Part shown: piece after piece, positions 26,635 to 35,456 of the stretch | Numbering within the stretch: the first letter of the stretch is position 1 | Layout of the letters: each line of letters starts with the position of its first letter | NCBI RefSeq assembly: GCF_000296385.1 | Contig: NZ_JH815185.1 | Span: 842,013-906,012 of the forward strand | Length of the DNA stretch: 64,000 nucleotides | From: Lachnoanaerobaculum sp. OBRC5-5 | GTDB taxonomy: Bacteria > Bacillota > Clostridia > Lachnospirales > Lachnospiraceae | Direction of reading: 5' to 3' | Made by a program: the position numbers and the translations under genes | The notes under the pieces: model-generated | Seen by the model: the letters and a program-made list of their open reading frames with translations, nothing else | Told to the model about the DNA's origin: nothing | The model's database searches: none

Positions 26635-27963
26635 TTATAACTTTGAATTAAAAAATATATTATTTACTATAGTCTCCAGATATTCCTGTCTTCCTGACTC
26701 AGGTAACTCAGGCTTTTTCATCTTTAGCGCATATTCCGCACATTCTACTAATGTAACAGATCTGTTTCTTATCTTCTCTCCAATTCCCGAGTTGTAGCTT
26801 GAATATCTTTCCTTAACAAATTCATCTATTCTACCGTCTTCAATTATTTGTGCGGCTTTGATAAGGCCAAGTGCAAATGTATCCATACCTGCTATAAATC
26901 CATAGAACATATCTTCAGCTGTATTACTTGGTCTACGGTTCTTTGAATCAAAGTTTAATCCACCACTTAAACCGCCTGCCTTTAATATTTCATACATAGC
27001 AAGAGTTGTATCATATACATTTGTAGGGAACTGGTCTGTATCCCATCCAAGTAATGTATCACCTTGGTTTGCATCTACAGAGCCAAGCATACCGTTAATT
27101 GCAGATACTCTGAGTTCATGCTGGAATGTATGTCCTGCCAATGTAGCGTGATTTGCCTCAATATTCATCTTAAAATCCTTATCAAGTCCATATTTTCTCA
27201 AGAATCCTATTGCTGTTGCCGCATCAAAATCATACTGATGTTTCATTGGCTCCTTCGGCTTCGGCTCGATATAGAAATCACCCTTAAATCCGATACTGCG
27301 TCCATAATCTCTGCACATTGTAAATAATGTGGCAATATTCTCTTCTTCAAGCTTCATATCTGTATTAAGAAGAGTCTCATATCCTTCACGTCCACCCCAG
27401 AATACAAATCCCTTTGCTCCAAGCTTTACAGCATTTTCAAGACCTTTCTTAGCCTGTGCGGCTGCAAAACAAAATACATCAGCACTGTTTGAGCTTCCTG
27501 CACCGTTCATAAATCTTGGATTACTGAACATATTGCATGTTGCCCAAAGACATTTGATATCTGTTCCCTTTGTCTTTTCAAGAATATAATCTGTTATTTC
27601 ATCCAAACGTGCATTTGTAACATTGATGTCTTCCTGATCCTCAGGAACGATATCTGTATCATGAAAGCAATAATATTTTATTCCAAGCTTTTGCATGAAT
27701 TCAATACCTGCATCAACCTTAGCTTTTGCATGCTCCATTGTTCCCGGATTTTCACCAAAACCTTTATCTGCTGTACCCTGTCCGAACATATCCACACCGC
27801 TTGCACAAAGATTATGCCACCATGCCATAGCAAATGATAAATGTTCCTCCATTGTCTTACCCATTATTACTCTTTTAGCATCATAATATTTGAAGCTGAG
27901 TGGATTCTTGCTCTCACTTCCTTCAAACTTAATAGGTGAAATGCTTGGGAAAAATTCTTTCAT
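26635..27963 (-). CDS. xylA: Xylose isomerase
   Basis: 442 aa, the length of class II xylose isomerases. Key sites: [10 protein letters not shown] (catalytic His and Asp), [32 protein letters not shown] (metal-binding Glu, Lys), [19 protein letters not shown] (Glu, His metal ligands) and GWDTDQFPT (Asp ligands). It converts D-xylose to D-xylulose in the cytoplasm. ATG at 27963 is chosen since AAAGGAGA lies 8 bases upstream; an in-frame TTG at 27981 overlaps that site. Xylulokinase is not in the window. It heads the sugar-import operon and is divergent from an AraC regulator. Confidence 0.97.
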   Translation of the reverse strand: MKEFFPSISPIKFEGSESKNPLSFKYYDAKRVIMGKTMEEHLSFAMAWWHNLCASGVDMFGQGTADKGFGENPGTMEHAKAKVDAGIEFMQKLGIKYYCFHDTDIVPEDQEDINVTNARLDEITDYILEKTKGTDIKCLWATCNMFSNPRFMNGAGSSNSADVFCFAAAQAKKGLENAVKLGAKGFVFWGGREGYETLLNTDMKLEEENIATLFTMCRDYGRSIGFKGDFYIEPKPKEPMKHQYDFDAATAIGFLRKYGLDKDFKMNIEANHATLAGHTFQHELRVSAINGMLGSVDANQGDTLLGWDTDQFPTNVYDTTLAMYEILKAGGLSGGLNFDSKNRRPSNTAEDMFYGFIAGMDTFALGLIKAAQIIEDGRIDEFVKERYSSYNSGIGEKIRNRSVTLVECAEYALKMKKPELPESGRQEYLETIVNNIFFNSKL

Positions 27964-28244
27964 AAATACGTCTCCTTTCAAATCTGCAATAATAAAGATA
28001 ATATTGCTATATAGTTTATAAACGACTTTCCACGTAATTATTATAATAACTGATATATTAGGCCAAATGTCGATAATCTTGTTATTGATGTATGTTAATA
28101 TTGCTATTTCTATGTTAAAATAATATATAGTATAGAATATACTGAATTTGAAAACAAAATAGATACTGATTATACATTTATTTGTCTATTTTTTAACTAT
28201 ATTTAAGACTTAATTTATTCTATTTATATAAAGGAATGTATGCT
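27964..28244. promoter_or_regulatory. Divergent xylA / araC-type promoter region
   Basis: 281 bases, very A/T-rich, without genes. On the minus strand, a TATAAT hexamer near 28044-28049 preceded at 15-16 bases by TTTGGC/TTGGCC is a plausible xylA promoter. An 11-base direct repeat AATATTGCTAT occurs at 28000-28010 and 28097-28107; AraC-type regulators often bind such direct repeats. The function is inferred. Confidence 0.45.
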
Positions 28245-29192
28245 ATGGACTTGAACTCAATCAAAACTAATAAAACCGAATATGAGATAATAAGACATAC
28301 AAAGACAAACTCCCTTGCTATGCTTATGATTGAAATTCTCTCAAGAAGTGTACATTGCCACTCCGATCTTGAAATAGGCATGATTCTTGACGGAAATATA
28401 GATCTTGTAATAGATAATGAAGTATTTAAACTGAAGAAAAATGATATTTATATTGTGAACAGATACCAGCCACACTCTTTCTACAGCAATAAACATCATA
28501 ATAAAATAGTTATATTTTTGATAAATCACGCACTGTATAAAAACATTGGTCCGGATATTATATATAATAGAAATCATATAGTTTTTGATGATAAGAATTC
28601 TGATTTGTATAAGACAATATTTGAATGTGCTATGTGTTATGCAAGCGAGGTTGCGTTTACAGAACTTGGAGCCGGTGCAAAGGCTCTTGACCTCATTTAT
28701 AAGCTCAGTAAGATAGCCGATCCTTTCATTGATGAACAAAGTACAAAACAAAGTCGCTCAAAAGGTAAACGTTTACAAAGAATAACTGAATATATGTTTG
28801 AGCATCATTCGGAAAATATTACTTTGGAAGATATCGCAAATCTTGAGTCACTGTCTACTTATTATATATCTCACTTTATAAAGAAAATGACCGGTACTAC
28901 ATTTACAGAATATTTAAATAATATAAGATTTGACCATGCATTTTCATTACTTAATAAAACAAACTTAAGAATAAGCGATATTTGCTGTGAGGCCGGCTTT
29001 TCGGACAGCAGATATTTAAACAGGATATTTAAACAAAAAATGGGAATAGATATACAATCATACCGAAAGAACATAGATAAAATAGAACTACCGCTAACAG
29101 ATCAACCCTATATGACTGTTCAAAATCATATCTCACAGAGCAAATTTATGTTTGAGCTTGAAAAATATTATGAAGAGAATTTTAAACAATGA
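28245..29192 (+). CDS. AraC-family transcriptional regulator
   Basis: 315 aa. The N-terminal half (~30-110) is a cupin-type sugar-sensing domain (HCHSDLEIGMILDGNIDLVI...LKKNDIYIVNRYQPHSF). The C-terminal ~100 residues hold the two AraC helix-turn-helices: ENITLEDIANLESLSTYYISHFIKKMTG and LRISDICCEAGFSDSRYLNRIFKQKMG. I chose ATG 28245 because the AAAGGA site at 28230-28235 directly abuts the other ATG at 28236. It is divergent from xylA, so it probably activates the xylA/importer operon in response to xylose or a related pentose. Confidence 0.92.
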   Translation: MDLNSIKTNKTEYEIIRHTKTNSLAMLMIEILSRSVHCHSDLEIGMILDGNIDLVIDNEVFKLKKNDIYIVNRYQPHSFYSNKHHNKIVIFLINHALYKNIGPDIIYNRNHIVFDDKNSDLYKTIFECAMCYASEVAFTELGAGAKALDLIYKLSKIADPFIDEQSTKQSRSKGKRLQRITEYMFEHHSENITLEDIANLESLSTYYISHFIKKMTGTTFTEYLNNIRFDHAFSLLNKTNLRISDICCEAGFSDSRYLNRIFKQKMGIDIQSYRKNIDKIELPLTDQPYMTVQNHISQSKFMFELEKYYEENFKQ

Positions 29193-29230
29193 TATCATTC
29201 TTAAGCTAAAATAAGTCTTTGTGTACAAGA

Positions 29231-29266
29231 AAGCCACCAATGCAGTAAGGCATCAGTGGCTTTTTT
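29231..29266 (+). terminator. Terminator after AraC-type gene
   Basis: AAGCCACCAATGC pairs with GCATCAGTGGCTT (two central mismatches), loop of about 6 bases, followed by TTTTTT. Confidence 0.88.
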
Positions 29267-29274
29267 GTGTGTTT

Positions 29275-29768
29275 TTATATTGATATATCGACTGTTATAT
29301 TCTTATTACAATCCCAAAAGAACAGCTCTACACTTCCTCCGACTTTCTTTAATTCCTTAATAAATTCAACCGGAAGACTTTCAGCCACTTTAAAATTGTA
29401 AGAATCAATATCCTTTATCTCCTTTAAAGTATTATATATCCATCTTTTTTTGCTACTTACATTTTCAGTACATTTAGTATTATTTAGTATGCCGTCAAAT
29501 CATTGTAAAAAACTTCATAATCCATTTCGTCCGGAAAATAATGCGAGTGCCACCTATAATAGCTCAATGTAAACTCACCATAATACTCTAAATCTATGTA
29601 TAATTTATACTGACAAGTAGGGTTAAGGACAGTTATGCAGATATTACCTTCTTCTAAATAATCATACTCTTCACTCATTTCACCAAAAGTATGAATTTCA
29701 TATTCAGCCTCTAAATCATCTAATAATTTACATATTTCATTCTTTTTATCAATTGGATTTATGTCCAT
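29275..29768 (-). pseudogene. Hypothetical protein split by a frameshift
   Basis: The first part, 29768 to 29484 (94 aa, MDINPIDKKNEICKLLDDL ... WHSHYFPDEMDYEVFYNDLTAY), is read from an ATG with an AGGAGAAAGC ribosome binding site. At its 3' end the minus-one frame stays open for about 70 more codons to a TAA at 29275-29277 (LNNTKCTENVSSKKRW ... NITVDISI), without a start codon of its own. Joining the two by shifting one base back near 29486-29490 gives one protein of about 165 aa. Both parts have normal codon use for this genome. A single-base deletion is the simplest explanation; programmed frameshifting or a sequencing error are alternatives. I do not recognise the family. It is downstream of the antitoxin-like gene and probably co-transcribed. 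Confidence 0.6.
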
Positions 29769-29776
29769 GCTTTCTC

Positions 29777-29923
29777 CTATACAAATAATGCATCCACCTG
29801 ATCTTCCGGTATACAATCTTCTAAAGAGGTATTCAATCCTTCAACAATCTTTTCTTTCATACCGGGAATTGATAACAAGTATAATGTTTCCACCAATCCG
29901 CTATAGTCTTCCATATCAATCAA
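29777..29923 (-). CDS. Short Phd/YefM-antitoxin-like protein (C-terminal part only)
   Basis: 45 aa from ATG 29914 or 48 aa from TTG 29923; the TTG is better placed to the AGGGGGTG ribosome binding site. The sequence EDYSGLVETLYLLSIPGM then KEKIVEGLNTSLEDC closely resembles the C-terminal, toxin-binding half of Phd/YefM antitoxins; the N-terminal DNA-binding half (about 40 residues) is missing. It is followed 8 bases later by the frameshifted gene, whose ribosome binding site overlaps this stop codon. Its promoter lies inside a perfect palindrome. It may be a remnant of a toxin-antitoxin locus or a real minimal protein; the identity is moderate. Confidence 0.55.
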   Translation of the reverse strand: MIDMEDYSGLVETLYLLSIPGMKEKIVEGLNTSLEDCIPEDQVDALFV

Positions 29924-29929
29924 AAAAAT

Positions 29930-29974
29930 CACCCCCTATATGTATTATTATATCATACATATAGGGGGTGTAAA
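29930..29974 (-). promoter_or_regulatory. Promoter embedded in a perfect 15-bp inverted repeat
   Basis: CACCCCCTATATGTA at 29930-29944 and its exact complement at 29956-29970, loop of 11 bases. On the minus strand TTTACA (29974-29969) and TATAAT (29952-29947) are spaced by 16 bases, so a good promoter spans one arm and the loop, and the other arm carries the GGGGGTG ribosome binding site of the antitoxin-like gene. The arm is followed by ATTTTTTT, so the same hairpin may also stop transcription coming from the mgl operon upstream. Operator, promoter and terminator roles are all inferred. Confidence 0.7.
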
Positions 29975-29995
29975 TGGAGTTTTATATTTAATCAA

Positions 29996-30982
29996 TTACT
30001 TCTTCTGTATATACTTTCTGATATCGAGTGCAATAGCAACTACAATGATGATACCCTGTACTATGAACTGGAAGTCCGGCTTGATTCCGAGGAATTGCAT
30101 TGAGGATTTCAATAACTCGAACACCAAAACACCGATTACACAACCTGATATTCTACCGATACCACCGTTTACAGATACACCACCGATTGTACAAGCTGCA
30201 ATAGCCTCCAGCTCGTATGATGCACCCATGTTTACAGATGAACCACCTGATTTTGCTCCCAAAAGGAAACCTGCAATTGCATAAAGAACTGCTGCTGATG
30301 TGTAGATAAGTATCTTTGTCTTCTTTACATTTACACCTGATACTTCTGCTGCCGCCTCATTTCCACCAATTGCATACATATACTTACCATGTCTTGTTTT
30401 ATTGAAAACAAACCACATGATGAGTCCGATAACAAGTGCATAGATGAAAAGATACGGAATCTTTAAGAAGTTTCCTGTAGCAACTGTTGTATATGCTGTT
30501 CTGTATCCACCGATAGGCTCTGCCTTTGTATAAACAAGACATACACCATATACTATAAGCTGCATTCCAAGTGTTCCGATAAATGCAGGAACATTCAAAT
30601 GAGCTATAACAATACCGTTGATACATCCGAATACAGCACAAATAGCTATAGCTATTAAAAGTACTCCCAGGATATTCATATCACCAAGATTTGGGAACAT
30701 CTTACCTGCATAGTCTTTATTCTGTAAAAGTGTACCTGCTATACAAGCTGATAAACCTACCAAACGACCTGCTGAAAGATCGGTACCCTTTGTTATAAGA
30801 CATGCCGATACACCGAAGGCAATGATTACTCTTGGTGCCACATTTACCAAAACATTTCTTAAGTTACTTGCCGAAAAGAAATTGTCCTTCATTATACCTG
30901 TAAACAGTACAAGCAAAAGTAAAACTATTATGATACCGTTATCCAGTAACAATTTCTTTATATCTAAAGATTTTGTATTCAT
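29996..30982 (-). CDS. mglC: Galactose/glucose ABC transporter permease MglC
   Basis: 328 aa, about eight to ten membrane helices of the CUT2 family. Marker stretches: VSACLITKGTDLSAGRLVGLSAC, LNVPAFIGTLGMQLIVYGVCLVYT, TRHGKYMYAIGGNEAAAEVSGV and YELEAIAACTIGGVSVNGGIGRI. The combination of length, TKGTDLSAGR and the MglA/MglB genes in the same operon identifies it as the methyl-galactoside type permease. Last gene of mglBAC, 11 bases after mglA. Confidence 0.92.
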   Translation of the reverse strand: MNTKSLDIKKLLLDNGIIIVLLLLVLFTGIMKDNFFSASNLRNVLVNVAPRVIIAFGVSACLITKGTDLSAGRLVGLSACIAGTLLQNKDYAGKMFPNLGDMNILGVLLIAIAICAVFGCINGIVIAHLNVPAFIGTLGMQLIVYGVCLVYTKAEPIGGYRTAYTTVATGNFLKIPYLFIYALVIGLIMWFVFNKTRHGKYMYAIGGNEAAAEVSGVNVKKTKILIYTSAAVLYAIAGFLLGAKSGGSSVNMGASYELEAIAACTIGGVSVNGGIGRISGCVIGVLVFELLKSSMQFLGIKPDFQFIVQGIIIVVAIALDIRKYIQKK

Positions 30983-30993
30983 AAGTATCCCTC

Positions 30994-32502
30994 CTAAAAT
31001 TTTGTAGCCAATGCCATGATATTTTCCTGTGTAGCATCATCTTTTGATACTTCACCGGTGATCTCACCATTGCACATAACGATTATTCTGTCAGACATTC
31101 CAATAAGTTCAGGCATCTCGGAAGAAATCATTATGATGCCCTTTCCCTGCTTTGCCAGGTTTATCATTATCTGGTATATTTCATACTTTGCACCTACGTC
31201 AATACCTCTTGTAGGCTCATCCATTATCAATACATCCGGGTTGTTTGCAAGCCATCTTGCTATAATAACCTTTTGCTGATTACCTCCTGACAAAGACTGA
31301 ATCAATGTCTTATTACTTGGAGTCTTTATACTTAGCTTGCTTACATTTTCATCTACGACCTGTTTAATTTTACCGTCATCCAATGCAATACCTGCTACAA
31401 GATAATTATTGAGTGAAGAAATAGCCACATTGTCCGCTATTGAAAGGCATCCGAGAATTCCTGTTCCTCTTCTGTCCTCTGTAATCATTCCAAGTCCGTC
31501 TTTTATAGCATCTCTCGGTCTTGCTATATTTTGCTCTTTGCCCTTCATGTACACTTTTCCGGATTTTACACTTCTAAGTCCAAATATGGCTTCCATAAGT
31601 TCGCTTCTACCTGCACCCACAAGTCCGCCAAATCCGAGTATCTCACCTTTTCTAAGTTCAAATGAGCAGTTTCTGAATATATTTTCATGTATACTTGTAA
31701 GGCCGTCGACCTTAAGTATAACTTCACCTTTTTCTATGTTATCTTTTGGCGGATAGATATTTGAAAGCTCTCTACCAACCATTTGTCTTATGATTTCACC
31801 GTCGCTGATATCTTTTACTTCCCATGTACCAACATAGGTTCCGTCTCTCATTATGGTGATATCATCGGCAATCTCTCTTATCTCGGCCATCTTATGTGAG
31901 ATATATATAAGAGATACACCTTTTTCTTTTAATTCTCTTATTATTTTAAATAATCCGCTTACTTCATTTTCAGTAAGTGATGATGTAGGCTCATCCAAAA
32001 TGATGATCTTTGCTCCCATCGAAACAGCTTTTGCTATTTCTACAGACTGCATCTGTGATATAGATAATGTCTGCAATAATGCATTGGGATTTACATTAAG
32101 TTTTACTTCTTTTAGCCATTTGGTAGCTTCATTTTCCATCTTCTTATGGTCTATTACTTTTAGAGGGCCTATATTTATTGTAGGATATCTGCCCAAAAAC
32201 ATATTTTCGGCAATAGATCTTGCAGGTACAGGCTGTAACTCCTGATGAACCATTGCCAATCCCTTATGAAGTGCATCATCAGGGTTTAATATATTCATTT
32301 TTTCTCCGTCTACATAGACCTCACCGGTATCCATTGTATATATTCCGAACAGACATTTCATAAGTGTAGACTTGCCTGCTCCGTTTTCACCCATAAGAGC
32401 ATGTACGCTGCCCGGTCTGACATTAAGATGGATATTGTCCAGTGCTTTTACACCGGGGAAACTTTTAGAAACCCCTTTCATTTCCAATCTGTACTCTGAC
32501 AT
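30994..32502 (-). CDS. mglA: Galactose/glucose ABC transporter ATPase MglA
   Basis: 502 aa with two ABC domains. First domain: GENGAGKSTLMKCLFG, LSISQMQSVEIAKAVS (signature region) and IIILDEPTSSLTENEV. Second: GLVGAGRSELMEAIFGL, LSGGNQQKVIIARWL, LIMDEPTRGIDVGAKYEIY. Same degenerate second-site pattern as other CUT2 ATPases. It drives import of galactose or glucose bound by MglB. Ribosome binding site AAAGGAG. It is 50% or so similar by eye to the MmsA-type ATPase of this window, showing two parallel systems. Confidence 0.92.
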   Translation of the reverse strand: MSEYRLEMKGVSKSFPGVKALDNIHLNVRPGSVHALMGENGAGKSTLMKCLFGIYTMDTGEVYVDGEKMNILNPDDALHKGLAMVHQELQPVPARSIAENMFLGRYPTINIGPLKVIDHKKMENEATKWLKEVKLNVNPNALLQTLSISQMQSVEIAKAVSMGAKIIILDEPTSSLTENEVSGLFKIIRELKEKGVSLIYISHKMAEIREIADDITIMRDGTYVGTWEVKDISDGEIIRQMVGRELSNIYPPKDNIEKGEVILKVDGLTSIHENIFRNCSFELRKGEILGFGGLVGAGRSELMEAIFGLRSVKSGKVYMKGKEQNIARPRDAIKDGLGMITEDRRGTGILGCLSIADNVAISSLNNYLVAGIALDDGKIKQVVDENVSKLSIKTPSNKTLIQSLSGGNQQKVIIARWLANNPDVLIMDEPTRGIDVGAKYEIYQIMINLAKQGKGIIMISSEMPELIGMSDRIIVMCNGEITGEVSKDDATQENIMALATKF

Positions 32503-32514
32503 CCATTGCTCCTT

Positions 32515-32544
32515 TCAAAAATCGGGTGTGCACCGGCACACCCG
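32515..32544 (-). terminator. Intercistronic terminator-like hairpin between mglB and mglA
   Basis: CGGGTGTG and CACACCCG arms with a 6-base loop; on the minus strand followed by ATTTTTG. It probably lets only part of the transcripts continue into mglA, giving an excess of binding protein over ATPase and permease. Confidence 0.75.
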
Positions 32545-32572
32545 AAAGATGTTTACTTAAGTTAATTTTTGA

Positions 32573-33682
32573 TTATTTTACAAGCTCTAAGATCTCTGCT
32601 GCGTTATCCTTTGTAACCTTTACATAGTCTACAGGAATCTTTGTATCAACCTTCTCACCACCGGCAAATGATACAGCTGCCTTTGCTGCTGCCTGTGCCT
32701 GGCTGATGAAATCGTTAAATACTGTACCTGTCATCTTGCCTTCTGATACGTTCTGAACTGCCTCTGCAAGTGCATCAACACCTACGATATAGATATCTTC
32801 ACCAACTTTTCTTCCTGCTGCATTGATAGCCTGAAGTGCGCCAAGTGCCATAGCGTCATTGTTACAGAAGATAACTTCGATATCGTTTCCATACTGTGTA
32901 AGAGCATCCTGTGCAATCTGCTGTCCCTTAGCCTGATCCCAGTCACCTCTCTGAATTAAGAGCTGCTCAGCCTTTAATCCGCTCTTCTCTGTAAGAGCCT
33001 TAACTGAATACTCTGTTCTGTACTGTGCGTCGATGTTCTCAGGGTCACCCTGGATCATGATGTACTTAACTGTTCCGTCACCGTTGATGTCACCCTTATT
33101 CTCAAGTTCTGCGATTTCCTCACCCTGGAATGTTCCTGACTGACGAGCATCTGCACCTACATATGTTGCGCTGATACCGTCTGCTGCCCATCTTGACTCC
33201 TCTGCCTCATCAGGCTCACGGTTGATGTATACTACAGGGATTCCTGCTTCCTTAGCAAGATCTGTAACTGTTGGGGCTGAAGATGACTGTACAAGGTTAA
33301 GAATCATAACGTCAACCTTAGTTGCGATAAAGTTGTTAATCTGGTTTGTCTGCTCAGCCTGATCGTTCTTACCGTCCTGAACTACTACGTTCTCTTTTGG
33401 AATACCAACTTCCTCTGTAAGATATCTAACAAGCTCGTTACGATATAATGTCATGAAGTTATCATCAAACTTATAAATTGAGATACCTACTTTGATATCC
33501 TTTGCATCCTTACCTGTAGCTGCAACTGCCTCTGAAACACTCTCAGCCGCCTTGCTTTCTTCCTTTGACTCTGTAGCTGCTGCAGTTGTCTCTGCCGGCT
33601 TGCTTCCACCTCCACATGCTGCTAATGAAAGAGCACACACAGATGCTACTGATACTGCTAAAACTTTTTTGAACAATTTCAT
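32573..33682 (-). CDS. mglB: Galactose/glucose-binding lipoprotein MglB
   Basis: 369 aa. Lipoprotein signal peptide with lipobox near residue 22 (SLAACGGG) and a Thr/Ala/Glu-rich linker. The binding fold shows IKVGISIYKFDDNFMTLYRNEL, IPVVYINREPDEAEESRW, GDINGDGTVKYIMIQGDPEN (with an EF-hand-like Asp-rich loop matching the calcium site of MglB) and VIFCNNDAMALGALQAI. Codon usage is slightly more GC-rich and cleaner than neighbours, consistent with high expression. A AGGGAGG ribosome binding site precedes the ATG. First gene of mglBAC. Confidence 0.94.
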   Translation of the reverse strand: MKLFKKVLAVSVASVCALSLAACGGGSKPAETTAAATESKEESKAAESVSEAVAATGKDAKDIKVGISIYKFDDNFMTLYRNELVRYLTEEVGIPKENVVVQDGKNDQAEQTNQINNFIATKVDVMILNLVQSSSAPTVTDLAKEAGIPVVYINREPDEAEESRWAADGISATYVGADARQSGTFQGEEIAELENKGDINGDGTVKYIMIQGDPENIDAQYRTEYSVKALTEKSGLKAEQLLIQRGDWDQAKGQQIAQDALTQYGNDIEVIFCNNDAMALGALQAINAAGRKVGEDIYIVGVDALAEAVQNVSEGKMTGTVFNDFISQAQAAAKAAVSFAGGEKVDTKIPVDYVKVTKDNAAEILELVK

Positions 33683-34042
33683 TGTTTTTCCTCCCTTAGG
33701 TTTGTTCGTTTATTTGTAAGCTTATTTTAATATTACTTACGATTATTTTACAGAGAATATTTTTACTCTTTTTATTGAATTTTTTTCACAGCTGTAAACA
33801 GGAAAATTTTCTATATAATTTAAATTTTTCTATATATTTCTTACCTTACAAATGTATATTAATAATTAATTGTGTAGATTAACACACTTTAACTTATGTT
33901 ACGCTGTCTAAAATCATTATTTATTCACTAACTGTACATAATTTCTTAATTTAAATATGCTATAAAATAATGTATAATTATTACAACTGTATAATTAATA
34001 TAAGTAACTTTGTACATGTATGATTTTTTAAAGGAGGAATAT
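33683..34042. other. Intergenic region between divergent mglB and citrate synthase genes
   Basis: 360 bases, extremely A/T-rich, no reading frame with a ribosome binding site on either strand and no RNA gene. It must hold the two divergent promoters; TGCTATAAA-type -10 sequences are visible near 33960, but I could not assign pairs of boxes with confidence. I saw no convincing cre-type catabolite operator. Confidence 0.5.
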
Positions 34043-35401
34043 ATGAGCTACAACCAAAAGATTACAAAAGAAATAGAGGATTTGACCTCAAAATGCCTTA
34101 CTAATTTAACTATAAACCAATCCTTGTATAAAGAATTTGATGTGCAGAGGGGCCTTCGCAATCTTCAAGGTGAAGGTGTAAGAGCCGGCCTTACCCGCAT
34201 TTCAGAGATAACCTCATTTAGAAGGGAAAACGGTGAGAAGATACCATGTGACGGTGAGCTTAGATATCAAGGTATTGATATACATGAACTCACAGACGGA
34301 TTTTTAAAAGAAAACAGATTCGGATTTGAAGAGGTAGCATATTTAATGCTTTTCGGCAATCTGCCTACTTCAAATGAGCTTAACGATTTCAAAAGTTTAC
34401 TTGGTGAACAGAGATCTCTGCCCAAAAACTTTACAAGAGATATCATTATGAAAGCACCAAGTAAGGATATGATGAACACGCTTTCCAGATCTGTACTTAC
34501 ATTGTATGCATATGACTCAAAGGCTGATGATACCTCTCTTCCAAATGTATTACGCCAGTGTATAAATCTTATAGCTACCTTCCCTATGATGTGCGTATAC
34601 GGTTACCATGCCTACAATCACTATATCAGAGATAAAAGTATGTATATTCATCGTCCGTCAAACGAGCTTTCTACTGCCGAGAATATTTTACTGATGCTTA
34701 GAGAGGATAAGAAATACTCAGACCTTGAAGCCAAAGTGCTTGACCTTGCCATGGTCTTACATATGGAACATGGCGGCGGTAACAATTCCACTTTTACTAC
34801 TCATGTGGTAACATCCTCAGGCACAGATACCTATTCGGCTATAGCGGCAGCTCTCGGCTCTTTGAAAGGTCCGAAACATGGCGGCGCCAATATAAAAGTT
34901 GTTGAAATGTTTAAGGATATGAAAAAACATATAAAGGATATCAATGATGATGAAGAAATAAAAACTTACCTTTTAAAGCTGTTAAGAAAAGAGGCCTTTG
35001 ATAAAGCCGGATTAATATATGGTATGGGACATGCGGTATATTCGCTTTCAGATCCACGTGCCAATATATTTAAAAAATATGTTGAACAGCTTGCAAATGC
35101 AAAGCATAAAAATAATGACTTTAAACTTTACAGTGCAGTTGAAAGGCTTGCACCCGAAGTAATAGGAGCTGAAAGGCATATATATAAAGGTGTAAGTGCA
35201 AATATTGACTTCTACAGCGGTTTTGTTTACGGAATGCTTGATTTACCTACCGAGCTTTATACCCCTATATTTGCCTGTTCAAGAATTGTCGGATGGAGCG
35301 CTCACAGAATTGAAGAGCTTATCAATACCGATAAGATTATAAGACCTGCTTATATGGCTGTTAAGGAGCACGAAAACTATATCGAAATGAAGAACAGATA
35401 A
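34043..35401 (+). CDS. gltA: Citrate synthase
   Basis: 452 aa. Catalytic blocks: MEHGGGNNSTFTTHVVTSSGTD (first His region), LGSLKGPKHGGAN, then GMGHAVYSLSDPRA (catalytic His) and NIDFYSGFVYGMLDLP (catalytic Asp). The length and the N-terminal extension fit the Clostridia/Lachnospiraceae citrate synthase group. It condenses oxaloacetate and acetyl-CoA to citrate, probably for glutamate synthesis in an incomplete TCA pathway. I used the ATG at 34043 after AAAGGAGGA; an in-frame ATG further upstream at 34010-34018 lacks a ribosome binding site. No aconitase or isocitrate dehydrogenase is adjacent. Confidence 0.95.
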   Translation: MSYNQKITKEIEDLTSKCLTNLTINQSLYKEFDVQRGLRNLQGEGVRAGLTRISEITSFRRENGEKIPCDGELRYQGIDIHELTDGFLKENRFGFEEVAYLMLFGNLPTSNELNDFKSLLGEQRSLPKNFTRDIIMKAPSKDMMNTLSRSVLTLYAYDSKADDTSLPNVLRQCINLIATFPMMCVYGYHAYNHYIRDKSMYIHRPSNELSTAENILLMLREDKKYSDLEAKVLDLAMVLHMEHGGGNNSTFTTHVVTSSGTDTYSAIAAALGSLKGPKHGGANIKVVEMFKDMKKHIKDINDDEEIKTYLLKLLRKEAFDKAGLIYGMGHAVYSLSDPRANIFKKYVEQLANAKHKNNDFKLYSAVERLAPEVIGAERHIYKGVSANIDFYSGFVYGMLDLPTELYTPIFACSRIVGWSAHRIEELINTDKIIRPAYMAVKEHENYIEMKNR

Positions 35402-35410
35402 TTTTTATAT

Positions 35411-35456
35411 AAAAAAAAGTGTGAAAAATGAATTCTCATCTTTCACACTTTTTTTT
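35411..35456. terminator. Bidirectional terminator between citrate synthase and SseB-like gene
   Basis: A AAAAAGTGTGAAA arm pairs with TTTCACACTTTTT across a loop of about 14 bases, with A-run on one side and T-run on the other, so it can stop both convergent transcripts. Confidence 0.9.

Noticed and set aside
29940-30284. A plus-strand frame through the palindrome and mglC
   Set aside because: It lies antisense to the clear mglC gene and starts inside the inverted repeat; it has no family pattern.
33683-34042. Catabolite (cre) site upstream of mglB near TGTAAACAGG
   Set aside because: The central CG of the cre consensus is missing and the right half does not match.
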